From: Hemerocallis citrina | Lineage: Eukaryota; Streptophyta; Magnoliopsida; Asparagales; Asphodelaceae | Assembly (NCBI GenBank): GCA_017893485.1 | Contig: CM030366.1 | Location: 185,673,947-185,737,946, forward strand | Length of the DNA stretch: 64,000 nucleotides | Reading direction: 5' to 3' | In this document: positions 35,564 through 46,819 of the stretch, in pieces | Position numbering within the stretch: the first letter of the stretch is position 1 | Layout of the letters: every line of letters starts with the position of its first letter | Program-made: the position numbers and the translations under genes | The notes under the pieces: model-generated | What the model saw: the letters and a program-made list of their open reading frames with translations, nothing else | Database searches by the model: none | Told to the model about the DNA's origin: nothing

Positions 35564-35605
<42 letters not shown>
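35564..35605. repeat. (TG)n microsatellite
   Basis: About 20 TG units directly left of MULE-1. Confidence 0.92.
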
Positions 35606-35607
<2 letters not shown>

Positions 35608-35743
35608 GGAAAGCTTCGGTTGTGCACTCCTCTAGTGCACACAGCCGTGTGCACTCGTGCTCAGCCGTCCGATCTAGGTTTTGATCATGATGCAGATCTA
35701 AAGGCTGAGCTACTCTCCCGCTCTTCTCACACTTATGGAGGGG

Positions 35744-35882
35744 TGATAAGATAAATCAGAGAGAAATGAAGACAATACTGAATATTGAATTGAGAAATAA
35801 CTGAGTACAATATCTCCTATATAGAGGAGGAACCAAATACAAAACTAGCCAACTATCCAATGTGGGACTATAATATCTAACA
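35744..35882 (-). repeat. copia 3' LTR, 139 bp
   Basis: TG...CA ends, bounded by TSD AGGGG on the outside. Differs from the partner LTR at TATATAGAGG versus TATATATAGG. Confidence 0.93.
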
Positions 35883-36526
35883 CCCCTTTCAAACTCACAA
35901 TGGGTCAAACAATGTGAGTTTGCCTACTAAGTGTCGGAATCTCTGAACAGTATGGAATTTGGTGAAGAAGTCTGCAGTCTGCTGGGAAGAGGTAATAGAA
36001 TGGAGAGAAATGGTCCCTGCCTCAAAACGCTCACGAACATAATGACAATCAATCTCAATATGCTTCGTTCGCTCATGAAAGACCGGGTTGCTTGCAATGT
36101 GCAATGCACTCCAGTTATCACTGCCCGCCCCAATACTCAGACAATTTTTAATATTTTTAGAATACAAATTAGATACTATGTAGTACAACCACCAACCACC
36201 GGCTGCCTCTCAAAAGGTGGTTAACAAATTAGGTAACTCTTGATCATAGGCAATTATATTTATACTCAAATTATTTTTTATATACTTCCAATATGGGACT
36301 ATTATTCACAAATATCCTTTACAAATCCCGAATCAATTCAAATCTCACATATACAATCCGAAAATTATCCTGAGACCCACATTTGATGACGTCATCATCA
36401 CAAAGGACAAACCAACCAAACCAATAGCACATACAACTCTGTGCTTTCAATTCTTACCGTGGGCCCCCATTTATTTCAAATCCTTTTTTTTTATTTATAT
36501 ATATATATATATATTCAAATCATCCA

Positions 36527-36563
<37 letters not shown>

Positions 36564-37227
36564 CAGAAATACGGGGTATTACATACATCCCGCCTTTAGA
36601 AATCAGCGTCCTTGCTGAGTACGGGGCACACATCTAGTGTAGGATCCGCCTTTCTAGCCGATGTAGCGTCGTCCTCGATCCCGATAATTCCGGAGATCAA
36701 TCCCACACCACAGGTAATTCCGGAGACTATTTCACTCACACCTGGATAATTCCGGGGACTATCTCACACTACAGATCATACTGAGGCCCTCTTCTACATC
36801 CAGTATCGAAAGTCGGCTCTGATACCATTTGTAACGACCCGTCCCAATACTCAGACAATTTTTAATATTTTCAGAATACAAATTAGATACTATGTAGTAC
36901 AACTGCCCACCACAGGCTGCCTCTCAAAAGGTGGTTAACCAATTAGGTGACTCTTGATCATAGGCAATTATATTTATAATCAAATTATTTTTTGTATACT
37001 TCCAATATGGAACTATTATTCACAAATCTCCTTTACAAATCCCGAATCAATTCAAATCTCACATATACATTCCGAAAATTATCCTGAGACCCACATTTGA
37101 TGATGTCATCATCACAAAGACCAAACCAACCAAACCAATAGCACATACAACTCTGTGCTTTCAATTCTTACCGTGGGCCCCCATTTATTTCAAATCCTTT
37201 TTTTTATATACATATTCAAATCATCCA

Positions 37228-37233
<6 letters not shown>

Positions 37234-37313
<80 letters not shown>

Positions 37314-37479
37314 GATAAAAGGGATATGAGCAACTTGCTCATTTAGTAAATGAGCAAGTGATGAGGTGGCATGCATGTGATTGGGAAATCCTAAAAGTGG
37401 TTAGATACTCAATGTATCACATGCATGCCACCTCATTACTTGCTCATTTACTAAATGAGCAAGTTGCTCATATCCCTTT

Positions 37480-37570
<91 letters not shown>
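37234..37570. repeat. (TA)n and (CA)n runs around MITE copy 1
   Basis: (TA)n at about 37234-37308 and 37485-37525, (CA)n at 37526-37570. The matching place in the left LTR (36530-36560) is a shorter (TA)n, so the MITE entered an existing TA repeat. Confidence 0.9.
37313..37484. mobile_element. TA-microsatellite MITE, family 1, copy 1
   Basis: A 172-bp near-perfect inverted repeat with ends GGGTAAAAGGGATATGAGCA (left copy slightly changed), lying inside a (TA)n run in the TRIM right LTR. Flanks: (TA)n left, (TA)n followed by (CA)n right. Copy 2 is at 56418-56588, also inside (TA)n. Confidence 0.88.
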
Positions 37571-37574
<4 letters not shown>

Positions 37575-40500
37575 TATTCCAGAAATACGGGGTATTACAA
37601 TCACAATAAAGTGGAGTAGCTCCTGTAAGAGTGGCAACTATATCTGATAACAGCCAACGAACATGAACAATTTCTCTAGTAGTAGCTGCCATTGCTCTGT
37701 ACTCAGCCTCGGTGGAAGAACATGCAACAACTGCCTGTTTCTTGCTCCGCCATGAGATCGGCAAATCACTAAGAAATAGACAGAAACCTGTGGTAGACCT
37801 TCTGGTAGTCGGATCACCTGTCCAATCTGAATTAGAATATACACTGAGCTCTAGTTTGGATGTAGAAGGCATGAATAATGAGCGAGTGATAGTGCCCCGG
37901 AGATATCTGAGGATCCGAAGAAGAGAACCGTAGTGAACTGATGTAGGAGCGGAAACAAACTGACTGACAAATACTAACTGCATGAGCAATATAGGGTCTG
38001 GTCATGCATAAGTAGACAAGATGTCCAACAATCTGCCTGTATCTAGTGGGATCAGAAAGGAGTTCACCATCTGTAGGACGAAGCTTCACATGAAGCTCTA
38101 AGGGTGTATCAGCTGATCGACTATCAGAGAGACATGCAGCGGAAATAATATCTTATGTGTATTTCTGCTAAAAAATGAGTATCCCCTGAGATCCATGAGC
38201 AATCTCTAAACCCAGAAAGTAACGTAGCTTACCAAGGTCTTTCATATGAAACTGCTGGTGAAAGTATTTCTGGGTGGATGCAATGCCGGCGGAGTTATCC
38301 CCAGTAATGATCATATCATTAACATATAGTAGTAGAAGTACCCTCCCCTGTGGTGATGACCGTATAAACATAGAATGGTCCTGTGAACTCTGATGAAAGC
38401 CAGCCTTGGTGATGACAAGCCGAAAACACTCAAACTAGGCTCGCGGGGCCTATTTTAGACTATATATAGCATGGCGAAGTCTACAAACATTACGAGGATG
38501 AGTAGTAAGGCCAGAAGGAGGATGCATATAAACTACTTCAGATAAGGTACCATGAAGAAAAGCATTTTTCATGTCCAACTGGTATAGCAGCCACTGACGA
38601 ACGGCGACAACAACAAGAAGAGTGTGAACTGTAGTCATCTGAGCCACTGGGGCAAAAGTCTCATCATAATCAATGCCATGCTCTTGAGTAAATCCCCGGG
38701 CAACTAGACGAGCCTTGTGGAACATCGATATTTGACCTTAAAGATCCACTTGCAGCTAACAGGCTGAACGCCCATAGGCAGTGGAACAACATCCCAAGTA
38801 CCAGTCTGATCAAAGGCACTGAACTCCTCTACAATAGCTTTCTGCCACTCAGGGTATTGAACGGCTTCCTTATAGATTCTGGGCTCACGTGTAGAGTGTA
38901 TAGCAGTGGGATATGCATGAAACTGGGGTGAGTAAGAAGCTAGTGTGGCAAAACCAAATTGGTCAGAGGTACCAGTGGCATCAGGTGTGTAGCGGGGTGG
39001 TGGGATGCCCGCAGTAGAACGTGCAGATTGACGCGCTGGTAGTGGAAGAGCAGTATGTGGAGGTGAGGTAGGTGGTGTGGGTGTAGGCAACTGTGGGGAT
39101 GCAAGTGGTGGAGAAACAGGGGGGTCTCCGTAGGAATAATAGAGGAACTGTTTATAGCAAGAGCAAAAGGAGCCAAAGGAGTGGGATCAAAAGGAATAGG
39201 TGGAGTGGAAGTAGGCCCAATAGGTGAAAGATCGAGAAAACTAGTGTCCTGAGGAGAGGTTAAGTAGTAGGGAGAGTCTTCTACAAAGGAGACATGTCGA
39301 GAAATACGAATACGACCTGCCGCAGGATCAAAACAAGGATAACCTTTATGTTCAGGACTAAGACCTAGATGAACACACTTAGCGGCGCGAGCAGTGAGTT
39401 TCGTGCGCTCAGTAGGAGGGAGAAGGACATAACATGTGCAACCAAAAATACGGAGCATGTTGTAGTCAGGGGATGAGTGATAGAGGGCCTCATAAGGAGT
39501 GATGCCAGAGAGGGCAGACAAAGGAGTAATGTTAATGAGACTGACGGAAGTCATGACAGCTTCAGCCCAGAAAGAGCAAGGAATAGAAGAGGAGAGTAGA
39601 AGAGCACGAGCTATCTCAATGATGTGACGATACTTGCGGTCAGCTACACCATTCTGCTCATGGGTGTGGGGGCATGATTGCTGAAAAAGATTGCCATGGG
39701 ACTGAAGAATCAATCGCATAGTAGCAGAGGTGTACTCACGAGCACCATCTGAGCGAAAAGTTTTAATACGAACCCCAAATTGGGTGTGAACCATGGTCGT
39801 AAAGAATCGATAAATGTCAAGTATCTCAGAACGTTGGCGCATAAGAAATACCCATGTGTGTCTAGTGAAATTATCGATGAAACTAACATAATAGAGATAA
39901 CCTTTTTAAGAAGGTGTGGGAGATGGACCCCATATGTCAGAGTGAATAAGTTGAAAAGCATGAGTAGAATGAGAAGTGTGTTTATTGTTAAAAGGGAGGG
40001 CTAAGTGTTTTGCCAACTTACAACCCTCACAAACAGATAATGAAGTAAAATTAAAATGACCAAGAGCACCACTACGAACCAAATCTTTCAAATGAGACGC
40101 ACTAATGTGACCTAAGCGTCTGTGCCACAAATCGGCATCAGAACTGACAACACCAGCAAAACTAGAAGTGGAATCATGAGCATGAAAAAAATCTAGATGA
40201 TATAGACGTCTATGTTTGCTAGCGCATCCAATCATATGACCAGTCCGAGGATCCTACATGGTACAGTCCAAAGAAGTAAAGGTAACGATAAGGACACTAT
40301 CATATAAAGTACTAATGGAAATGAGGTTCGTAGATAAACGAGGGGCATAAAGGATAAAAGGTAAAGTGAGAGTTGGAGTGTTAATAGATCCAGAGTGTGT
40401 AGTAAGAAGTAGTGAACCATCGACAGTGTAAAGTGACGGTGAATGAGAGGTAAGTGGAGTACGAGTGGTGAGAAGTGTACAATTGCTAGTGAGATGATGT

Positions 40501-40629
40501 GAAGCACCAGAATCTAAAAGCTAGGAAGAAGACATACTAGGAGTGACAGAGAAAGAAGGGGCAGATGAACCAGCACTGAAAGACTGATCCAAGTTCTGAA
40601 GATCCAGCTGAGGTAGACGGTGTTGTAGA

Positions 40630-41600
40630 ATATCATAGGGAGCAGGAGAAGGCATGGCTAGAGTGACGACCATCGCACCAGGTGTGCGGAGAGGAGGTAA
40701 ACCCTATTGCTGTCTATGCTGCTGTGCTTGAGCTAGGAGCTGAAGATGAAGAATAAAGCAGTTACTATGAGTATGACCATCCCGCTGACAGTGGGTGCAA
40801 TGGGAATGATGATCAGGAACACTGCGATGGGCAGAAGGAGTAGGTGTAGAGCTGGGGCAAGGCTTGCGTGAGAAGGATGGACGATGAGCAACAGCAAGGA
40901 CACTTTCACTGGTAAAGGATGAGTGAGAAGTAGGAGTTGGGAGAGCACGTAACCAGGTTTTTTCAGCAACAAGCTTAGCAATAGCACCTTCAAGACGAGG
41001 GACCGGATCCCGATGGATCAATCGTCTGCATAAAGACTGATATTCTGGTCGAAGACCCATCATGAAGAACATAAATTGACGATGTTCACGAGTGACATGC
41101 ACCTCACTGTTCTCTAGTTGCTGTAATTCGTGTCAGATATTGCGCATGGCTGTGTAATGTTCTTGAATACTGCGATCACCCTGCCGATCAAGAATGGACT
41201 GAACAAGGAGCTAATACTCACGAGCCCCACTATTCTGAACATACTGGGTAACCAAGTGTTTCCAAAGAACCTTGGCAGGATGAACTCGAAGAAGATCAGC
41301 ACGAAGACTACGGTCAACAGAGGATATGAGGAAGGAAATAACTCGACGGTCATGATCATCCCAAGTGGATTGAGATGTGTGAATCAATTGCTTATCGGTA
41401 GCAGAAGCGGCAGTATTGGGATCTTTGGGGCGAACAGTGGAACCATCAATGTGACCCCATAAAGAATGGCCAAGAAGAGTGGTCTCAACAGAAGCAGACC
41501 AATCAGTCCAATCCTTAGCAGAGGAAAGAAGAAAATCAGTGGAGACTGGAAGGTACTGACGAAATTGAGGCTCAATGAGAGATTCAAGTATCTACAAGAA
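40630..41600 (-). pseudogene. copia gag
   Basis: The minus strand encodes WDDHDRRVISFLISSVD (about 41360), LRPEYQSLCRRLIHRDP (41060-41010) and a zinc knuckle CTHCQRDGHTHSNC (40803-40762). At least one stop (about 41212) and a frame change break the frame. The N-terminus is unclear; the proline/serine-rich frame at 41678-42124 runs into the LTR and is probably leader rather than protein. Confidence 0.75.
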
Positions 41601-42092
41601 GATTTTTTTTTATAATAATACTGAAGTAGGGTTACAAAGAATTTGTTGAGATTCGAGTACCTACAACAGAAGTAGGGTTACAAAGGTTGAGGTGGGAGAG
41701 GATAGGAGGTGGCTAGGGTTTGTGAGGGGCGGCTAGTGACGACAGGGACAGAGGAGGAGGATTTTGTTGGAAGTTGGCGGTGCGAAGTGGATGCAAGATT
41801 TTGTGAAGATCTCGACGGAGGAGAGGTGGTTACTGGATTTGTTGAAGAGGACGCCGGAGGGGATGGTCGCCGGAGTAGGATGCCATAAGGGATGGTCGCC
41901 GGAGTAGGACACCAGAGGGGATGCCAGAGTAGGATGCCGGATCTGAAGAGGACGCTGGAGGGGATTTGTTGAGATCGCCAGATCTGAAGAGGATGCCAGA
42001 TCTGAACAGTCGAGAGGTTGACGAAGAGGGGTTTTTTTTTTTGGATGGAGAAATTTAAGATAATCAAATTTGTATAATTGGCTCTGATACCA

Positions 42093-42231
42093 TGATAAGA
42101 TAAATCAGAGAGAAATGAAGACAATACTGAATATTGAATTGAGAAATAACTGAGTACAATATCTCCTATATATAGGAGGAACCAAATACAAAACTAGCCA
42201 ACTATCCAATGTGGGACTATAATATCTAACA
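42093..42231 (-). repeat. copia 5' LTR, 139 bp
   Basis: The primer site abuts it on the inner side and AGGGG on the outer side. The unusually short LTR is shared with its partner at 35744-35882. Confidence 0.93.
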
Positions 42232-42928
42232 AGGGGTATTTTGGTATTTTACCCCTCCCTTCAGACTCTACCCTCTCTTTCTCTCTACCTTTTCGATCTG
42301 TCCCCCCTTCCCTCTCTTTTTCTCTACCTTTTCGATCGATCTGCCCCTTTTCCTAAAAAAAAGAAACCCTAATCTCCTATCGTCGAGCAACCTCTCTCTC
42401 TCTCTCTCCATTGACGTGAAACCCTAATCTCCTAATCTCTCTCTCGAGCGACCTCTCTCAGTCTCTCCATCGATGCGAAACCCTACTCCTTCTCAGATCG
42501 ATCGCTTCTCCTTCTCAGATCGCTCTACCTCCTCTAGTGAGACGATTACTTCAGGTGTTCATTGAAACCTCCCTCTCTCTGTCTCTCTTGGTCGATGAAA
42601 CTGCCCCTCTCTCGAGCGACGCTCCAATCTCAAGAATCGAAACCCCAAGGTATAAAATTTACCCTAGTTTCTTCTTTTTTTAATCTTGTTAAAAAAAATT
42701 AGAGTAAGTTGCAGAGCTTCATTAAATTAGGTAGATTGGGGTATAGATTAGAGAAACTAATTTGCGGCATTTTAAGATTATGGTAAAAAAAATCTTCAAG
42801 AAGTGATTTTTTATTGGATAGCTATTTGATTATATACTGTGATAGATATTTGATTAGTAAATAAGATAGTAATTTGCAGACATATACTGTGATGGTAATC
42901 TGATTATATATTGGAATTTGTAATAGGT

Positions 42929-43870
42929 ATTGAGAGTGGGAAAGGTTGCTCACAACTCGGTGATAATTTTTTGTGTATTCAAGAAGGTGACTTTACACCT
43001 ACTGTTGACGAACATCTAATACCAAAGTTAGGTATGAAATTTGATACCCTTGAGCTAGCAGAAAATTATTATGATAGCTATGCAAAATGTGCTGGTTTTC
43101 AAATGCGTAAGGGACCTCATAAATTGAAGAATGGTGAAGTAGTGGAAAAAACGTTTCTTTGTAATAAAGCGGGGGTGTCGAAAAGTAAAAATAATGAAAT
43201 TAGAATGGGTACTACATCTAGAACTACTTGCAATGCATTGGTACGTGTGAAATTAAACAAAGAAACAAATTTATGGTCTTTTTATTCTTTTCATGAGGTC
43301 CACAATCATGCATTCATCTCACCCGATAGACGACATTTGTTGCTGTGTAAGCGTGTTGTGTCAAGTACCGATAAAGTCATAATGGAGCAACTTACGAGTG
43401 CTAATATTCCAACATGCAAACAAATGCTTTTTTTCGAAGGTTCAAGTGGGAGATATGATAGGGTTGGATTTACCCTAACCGATGCTAGAAATCATGAAAG
43501 AGACTTGAGGGGGTCATTGAAAGATCACGATGGTCAAATATTGATGGATTTTTTCAAATGGCAAAAGGAAAAAAGCTCCATCCTTTTTTTATGCATTCGA
43601 GCAAGATGAGTGTGGTAGATTGTCTCATTGTATTTGGGTTGATGGGATTGCTCGGATGAATTATGAGCTATTTGGTAATGTAGTTTCATTTGATGCAACA
43701 CACAGTACAAACCGTTACGGAATGCTTTGTTCCATTTGTTGGAATAAATCATCATTGGCAGTCTGTTTTAAGCCACTAAACACATTATCAAATCACAATT
43801 TATTAACTGACCAAAAAAAAATGTATGTAAGGTTTAACAGCATGTCATCATTTATATACTCAAATTCAGA
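42929..43870 (+). pseudogene. MULE-1 FAR1-type transposase, truncated
   Basis: The frame runs from the LTR-proximal TIR into a FAR1 DNA-binding domain: KFDTLELAENYYDSYAKCAG (about 43035), KTFLCNKAGV, CNALVRVKLN (43230) and HNHAF (43310). The start of the MULE transposase domain follows (DFFKWQ at 43550, VSFDATHSTNRYGM at 43690, frame-shifted near 43600). The second Asp, the Glu and the SWIM zinc finger of the family are missing. The codon at 42929-42931 where MULE-2 has ATG is ATT here, while the matching place in the right TIR still has ATG. It cannot make transposase. Confidence 0.85.
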
Positions 43871-44055
43871 AATGCAGATCCAAATTAGCATATTTTAAAT
43901 TTATAATGATTTTCTAATTCTCCAAATAATCCAAAGGTAAGTAATGAAACTATAATCTTCCAACTAACAATCCCTAATCTTTTCCTCAATGAACAATGAT
44001 TTGCGAAAAAACCCGCACATTTCACATATCAAACATATTAAAAGCTGGTATAAAT

Positions 44056-44580
44056 TTTTGGTCTGTTGGTTATTTTGTCAGTCGGGAGCTGTTTTGCTTG
44101 ATGAGCTGCAGTCGTCGGATCCTTTAGCGTTATCGAATTCTTTATTTGATCACGGTAGCTACTCTCCGCTTCAGCGTTGGCTTGGCCTTAGAGTCTCGCC
44201 TGGGTCATCTTCTCTCGTTCAGATTTTCATCGCTCGCTGAGATCCTGTTGTCCCGGATCGTTTTCAGCGTCCAGCTAGGCGAGCTGTAGCGGCATCTTGC
44301 CTCCCGTTTCGTTGACGGTGTCTGCCTTCAGCCTCGTGCGTACTGCACCCTGCCCAACCCGCCAGTCTCTTTTGTTGCTCAGTAGCATCCGGTCATTTAG
44401 CCTATTGTAATTACTCGAGTCCTGTTGGTGCTCCTTTTCCCTGCATTATTGTTAGCTGTTCTTATTGTTTTACTTCTTGTAAAACCTCTGTATAGATGTT
44501 GGTACATTAGACCTTCTCATTATCAATAAAATTTTTGATCGGGCTGGAGTCATTCGACTCTATCCGCTTACATAAAAAAA
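44056..44580 (+). mobile_element. 5'-truncated LINE 3' end inside MULE-1
   Basis: A 525-bp insertion with a poly-A tail and a 16-bp target duplication AAAAGCTGGTATAAAT (44040-44055 and about 44580-44595). It is GC-richer than its surroundings and has no recognisable coding domain. The ending with GATCGGGCTGGAGTCATTCG, then poly-A, resembles plant L1 3' ends. Confidence 0.75.
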
Positions 44581-45564
44581 AAAGCTGGTATAAATCTAAG
44601 TTTGAAAAGCATTAAAATGACATTTAACTACCGAAATACATGAATTTGAGGAAACTTAATGATCTTAAGTCAGCTAATCTTGAATACACAAAAAATTATC
44701 ACCGAGTTGTGAGCAACTTTCCCCTCTCTCCATACCTATTACAAATTCCAATATATAATTAGATTACTATCACAGTATATGTCTGCAAATTACTATCTTA
44801 TTTACTAATCAAATATCTATCACAGTATATAATCAAATAGCTATCCAATATAAAATCACCTTCTTGAAGATTTTTTTTACCATAATCTAAAAATGCTGCA
44901 AATTAGTTTCTCTAATCTATCCCCCAATCTACCTAATTTAATGAAGCTCTGCAACTTACCCTAATTTTTTTAACAAGATTAAAAAAAGAAGAAACTAAGG
45001 TAAATTTTATACCTTGGGGTTTCGATTCTTGAGATTGGAGCATCGCTCGAGAGAGGGGCAGGTTCGTCGACCAAGAGAGACAGAGAGAGGGAGGTTTCGG
45101 TGAATACCTGGGGTAATCGTCTCACTAGAGGAGAGAGAGGTAGAGCGATCTGAGAAGGAGAAGCGATCGATCTGAGAAGGAGTAGGGTTTCGCATCAATG
45201 GAGAGACTGAGAGAGGTCGCTCGAGAAAGAGATTATGAGATTAGGTTTCACGTCGATGGAGAGAGAGAGAGAGAGGGCGCTCGAAGATAGGAGATTAGGG
45301 TTTCTTTTTTTGGGGAAAATTGACAGATCGATCGAAAAGGTAGAGAGAAATAGAGGGTAGGGAAGACAGAATGAAAAGGTAGAGAGAAAGAGAGGGTAAA
45401 GTCTGAGGGGAGGGGTAAATTACCAAAATACCCCTCCGTAAGTGTGGGAAGAGCGGGAGAGTAGCTCAGCCTTTAGATCTGCATCATGATCAAAACCTAG
45501 ATCGGACGGCTGAGCGCGAGTGCACACGGCTGTGTGCACTAGAGGAGTGCACAACCGAAGCTTT

Positions 45565-45566
<2 letters not shown>

Positions 45567-45626
<60 letters not shown>
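45567..45626. repeat. (TA)n between MULE-1 and MITE 3
   Basis: About 29 TA units joining the right end of MULE-1 to the MITE at 45627. Confidence 0.92.
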
Positions 45627-45628
<2 letters not shown>

Positions 45629-45775
45629 AAATGCTCCATTGAAAATGTACTATAGCTTGGAAAACGTGAAAACAAACCTATCAACGACCTAGGTTGTTTT
45701 CACGGGTTTTCATATCAACGGCCTAGGTTGTTTTCATGGGTTTTCACAATATTTGCATTTTCAATGAAACATTTC

Positions 45776-45777
<2 letters not shown>
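45627..45777. mobile_element. TA-microsatellite MITE, family 2
   Basis: 151 bp with inverted ends GGAAATGCTCCATTGAAAATG and GGGAAATGTTTCATTGAAAATG. AACCTAGGTTGTTTTCA-type words recur inside. Both flanks are (TA)n. The sequence is unrelated to the family 1 MITE. Confidence 0.82.

Positions 45778-45828
<51 letters not shown>
45778..45828. repeat. (TA)n between MITE and MULE-2
   Basis: About 25 TA units, ending CA just before the left end of MULE-2. Confidence 0.92.
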
Positions 45829-45831
<3 letters not shown>

Positions 45832-46519
45832 GGGATCCTTCAGTTACACACTCCTCTTTACGCACTCCTCTTGCGCACTCCTTCTCAGCCTTTGGATTTT
45901 GATCCTCATCATGATCAAAATCCTCTAGCTCTCCTTCTCAGCCGCTCTCATAGTTACTAAAGAAGGGGGCACGAAAGTCATTTCCCCACCTTTTTACTCT
46001 ATCGCGTCCCTCTGCTCTCTCTATCTCCCGCTCTCTTTTCTCTCCTTCTCCAAATCCCATTCAAAAGCAAACCCTAGCTTCCTCGATTCCACATCCAAGG
46101 CTGCTGCTTCAAATCTAGCTCTCAATTCGCAACTACCCTCGCCTATCTTCTCTCTCCCTGATCTCAACTCTCCTGATTGAAACCTTAACTCGTCGATTCG
46201 AAGACGATCGAAACCCTAACTCATGCTGCCGAAACTTTGGGAAGCGCCGTGCTTTCGAAACTACTCGACGCATCTTATCCTGCTTTCGAAATCCCCTATA
46301 TCCCCCAATTTGATTCCCATCTTCTCCTGCTGCCGAAATGGGAAGTATTTCATTCCCATTTATGCATTTTGTGGTTTTGTCTTTTTATATTTTTTGGTGT
46401 TGGTATAGGCTGTGATGACACACCTTATTATCTGAAAACCCATTTGATGTTGGTTACTTGAGGGCAACTCTTGTTAGATTTTTGAGCATATGGTTTTTAT
46501 GCATATTCTTCCACATCCA

Positions 46520-46757
46520 CCCGATATATGTTCATGATCTTGATTGGGCAGATAGAGTTAAAGGTGGGGAAATGGCTTTAGTGCCCCCATCTTTTGTAAC
46601 TACGAGAGCAGCTGAGAAGGAGAGGCAGTGGATTTTGATCATTGATGAGGATCAAAATCTGAAGGCTGAGAAGGAGTGCGTAGGAGGAGTGCGCAAAGCG
46701 GAGTGCGCAACTAAACTAAAGCTTCCCCAATATATGTCCATGATCTTGATTGGGCAG
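46520..46757. repeat. extra MULE-2 TIR copy between direct repeats
   Basis: 46561-46726 is a diverged inverted copy of the left TIR end (GGGGAAATGGCTTTAGTGCC...AAGCTTCCCC). It is bounded by direct copies of ATATATGTTCATGATCTTGA (46524-46552 and 46730-46758). Together with 45831-46000 it could act as a smaller TIR pair within MULE-2. Confidence 0.65.
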
Positions 46758-46819
46758 CTCTCCTTTTCCCGCTCTCTCACTAATGTTGAAGGGTGTATTT
46801 ATGCATTTGAAGTGATGCG

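Larger units (their letters stand above)
36122..37599 (-). mobile_element. TRIM-type mini-retrotransposon nested in copia RNase H
   Basis: Two LTRs (36122-36583, 462 bp, and 36830-37599, lengthened by a MITE and microsatellites) flank only 246 bp of internal sequence. The internal part has an initiator tRNA-Met primer site on the minus strand (36815-36827) next to the right LTR and a purine-rich tract next to the left LTR, but no coding region. TSD ATCAC lies at 36117-36121 and 37600-37604. The left LTR end reads TGCCCGCCCC where the right has TGTAACGACCCG. It is non-autonomous. Confidence 0.9.
35895..40530 (-). pseudogene. copia pol: protease, integrase, RT, RNase H
   Basis: Reading leftward: protease LLDSGASHHLT (about 40510), integrase zinc-binding LWHRRLGHISASHL...CEGCK (40140-40020), integrase core with HSDIWGP (39935), FRSDGAREY (39755) and HEQNGVADRKYRHI (39660-39610), RT with ARGFTQEHGIDYDETFAP (38690), QLDMKNAFLHG (38580) and LLLYVNDMIITGD (38330), then RNase H (37989-37605) ending [14 protein letters not shown] (36095-36045). 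The catalytic RT box is YVND instead of YVDD. Stops lie at about 38450 and 39907, among others. RNase H is split by the TRIM at 36122-37599. The element cannot encode active enzyme now despite near-identical LTRs. Confidence 0.9.
35744..42231 (-). mobile_element. young Ty1-copia element nested in MULE-1 TIR
   Basis: The two 139-bp LTRs (35744-35882 and 42093-42231; TGATAAG...CTAACA) differ at one or two positions by eye. They are flanked by AGGGG (35739-35743 and 42232-42236). The primer site for initiator tRNA-Met lies at 42080-42092 on the minus strand, next to the right LTR, so transcription runs leftward. Gag, protease, integrase, RT and RNase H remnants follow in copia order. A TRIM element interrupts the RNase H part. 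Confidence 0.93.
35608..45566 (+). mobile_element. MULE-1, Mutator-like element with long TIRs
   Basis: The left end GGAAAGCTTCGGTTGTGCAC is repeated inverted at the right end (45547-45566). The terminal inverted repeats are about 860 bp long: left 35608-35743 plus 42237-42973, right about 44683-45566. Between them is a broken FAR1-type transposase. Without the inserted copia (35744-42236) and LINE piece (44056-44580) the element is about 2.9 kb. The flanks are (TG)n on the left and (TA)n on the right, so no clean 9-bp TSD can be read. Confidence 0.85.

Noticed and set aside
37155..37609. Frames with long Ile-Tyr and Thr-His runs
   Set aside because: Translations of (TA)n and (CA)n microsatellites. 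The same applies to frames at 45490-45684 and 45728-45960.
41678..42124. 148-codon proline/serine-rich minus-strand frame
   Set aside because: It begins inside the copia 5' LTR and spans the primer site, so it cannot be a natural reading frame of the element; probably untranslated leader.
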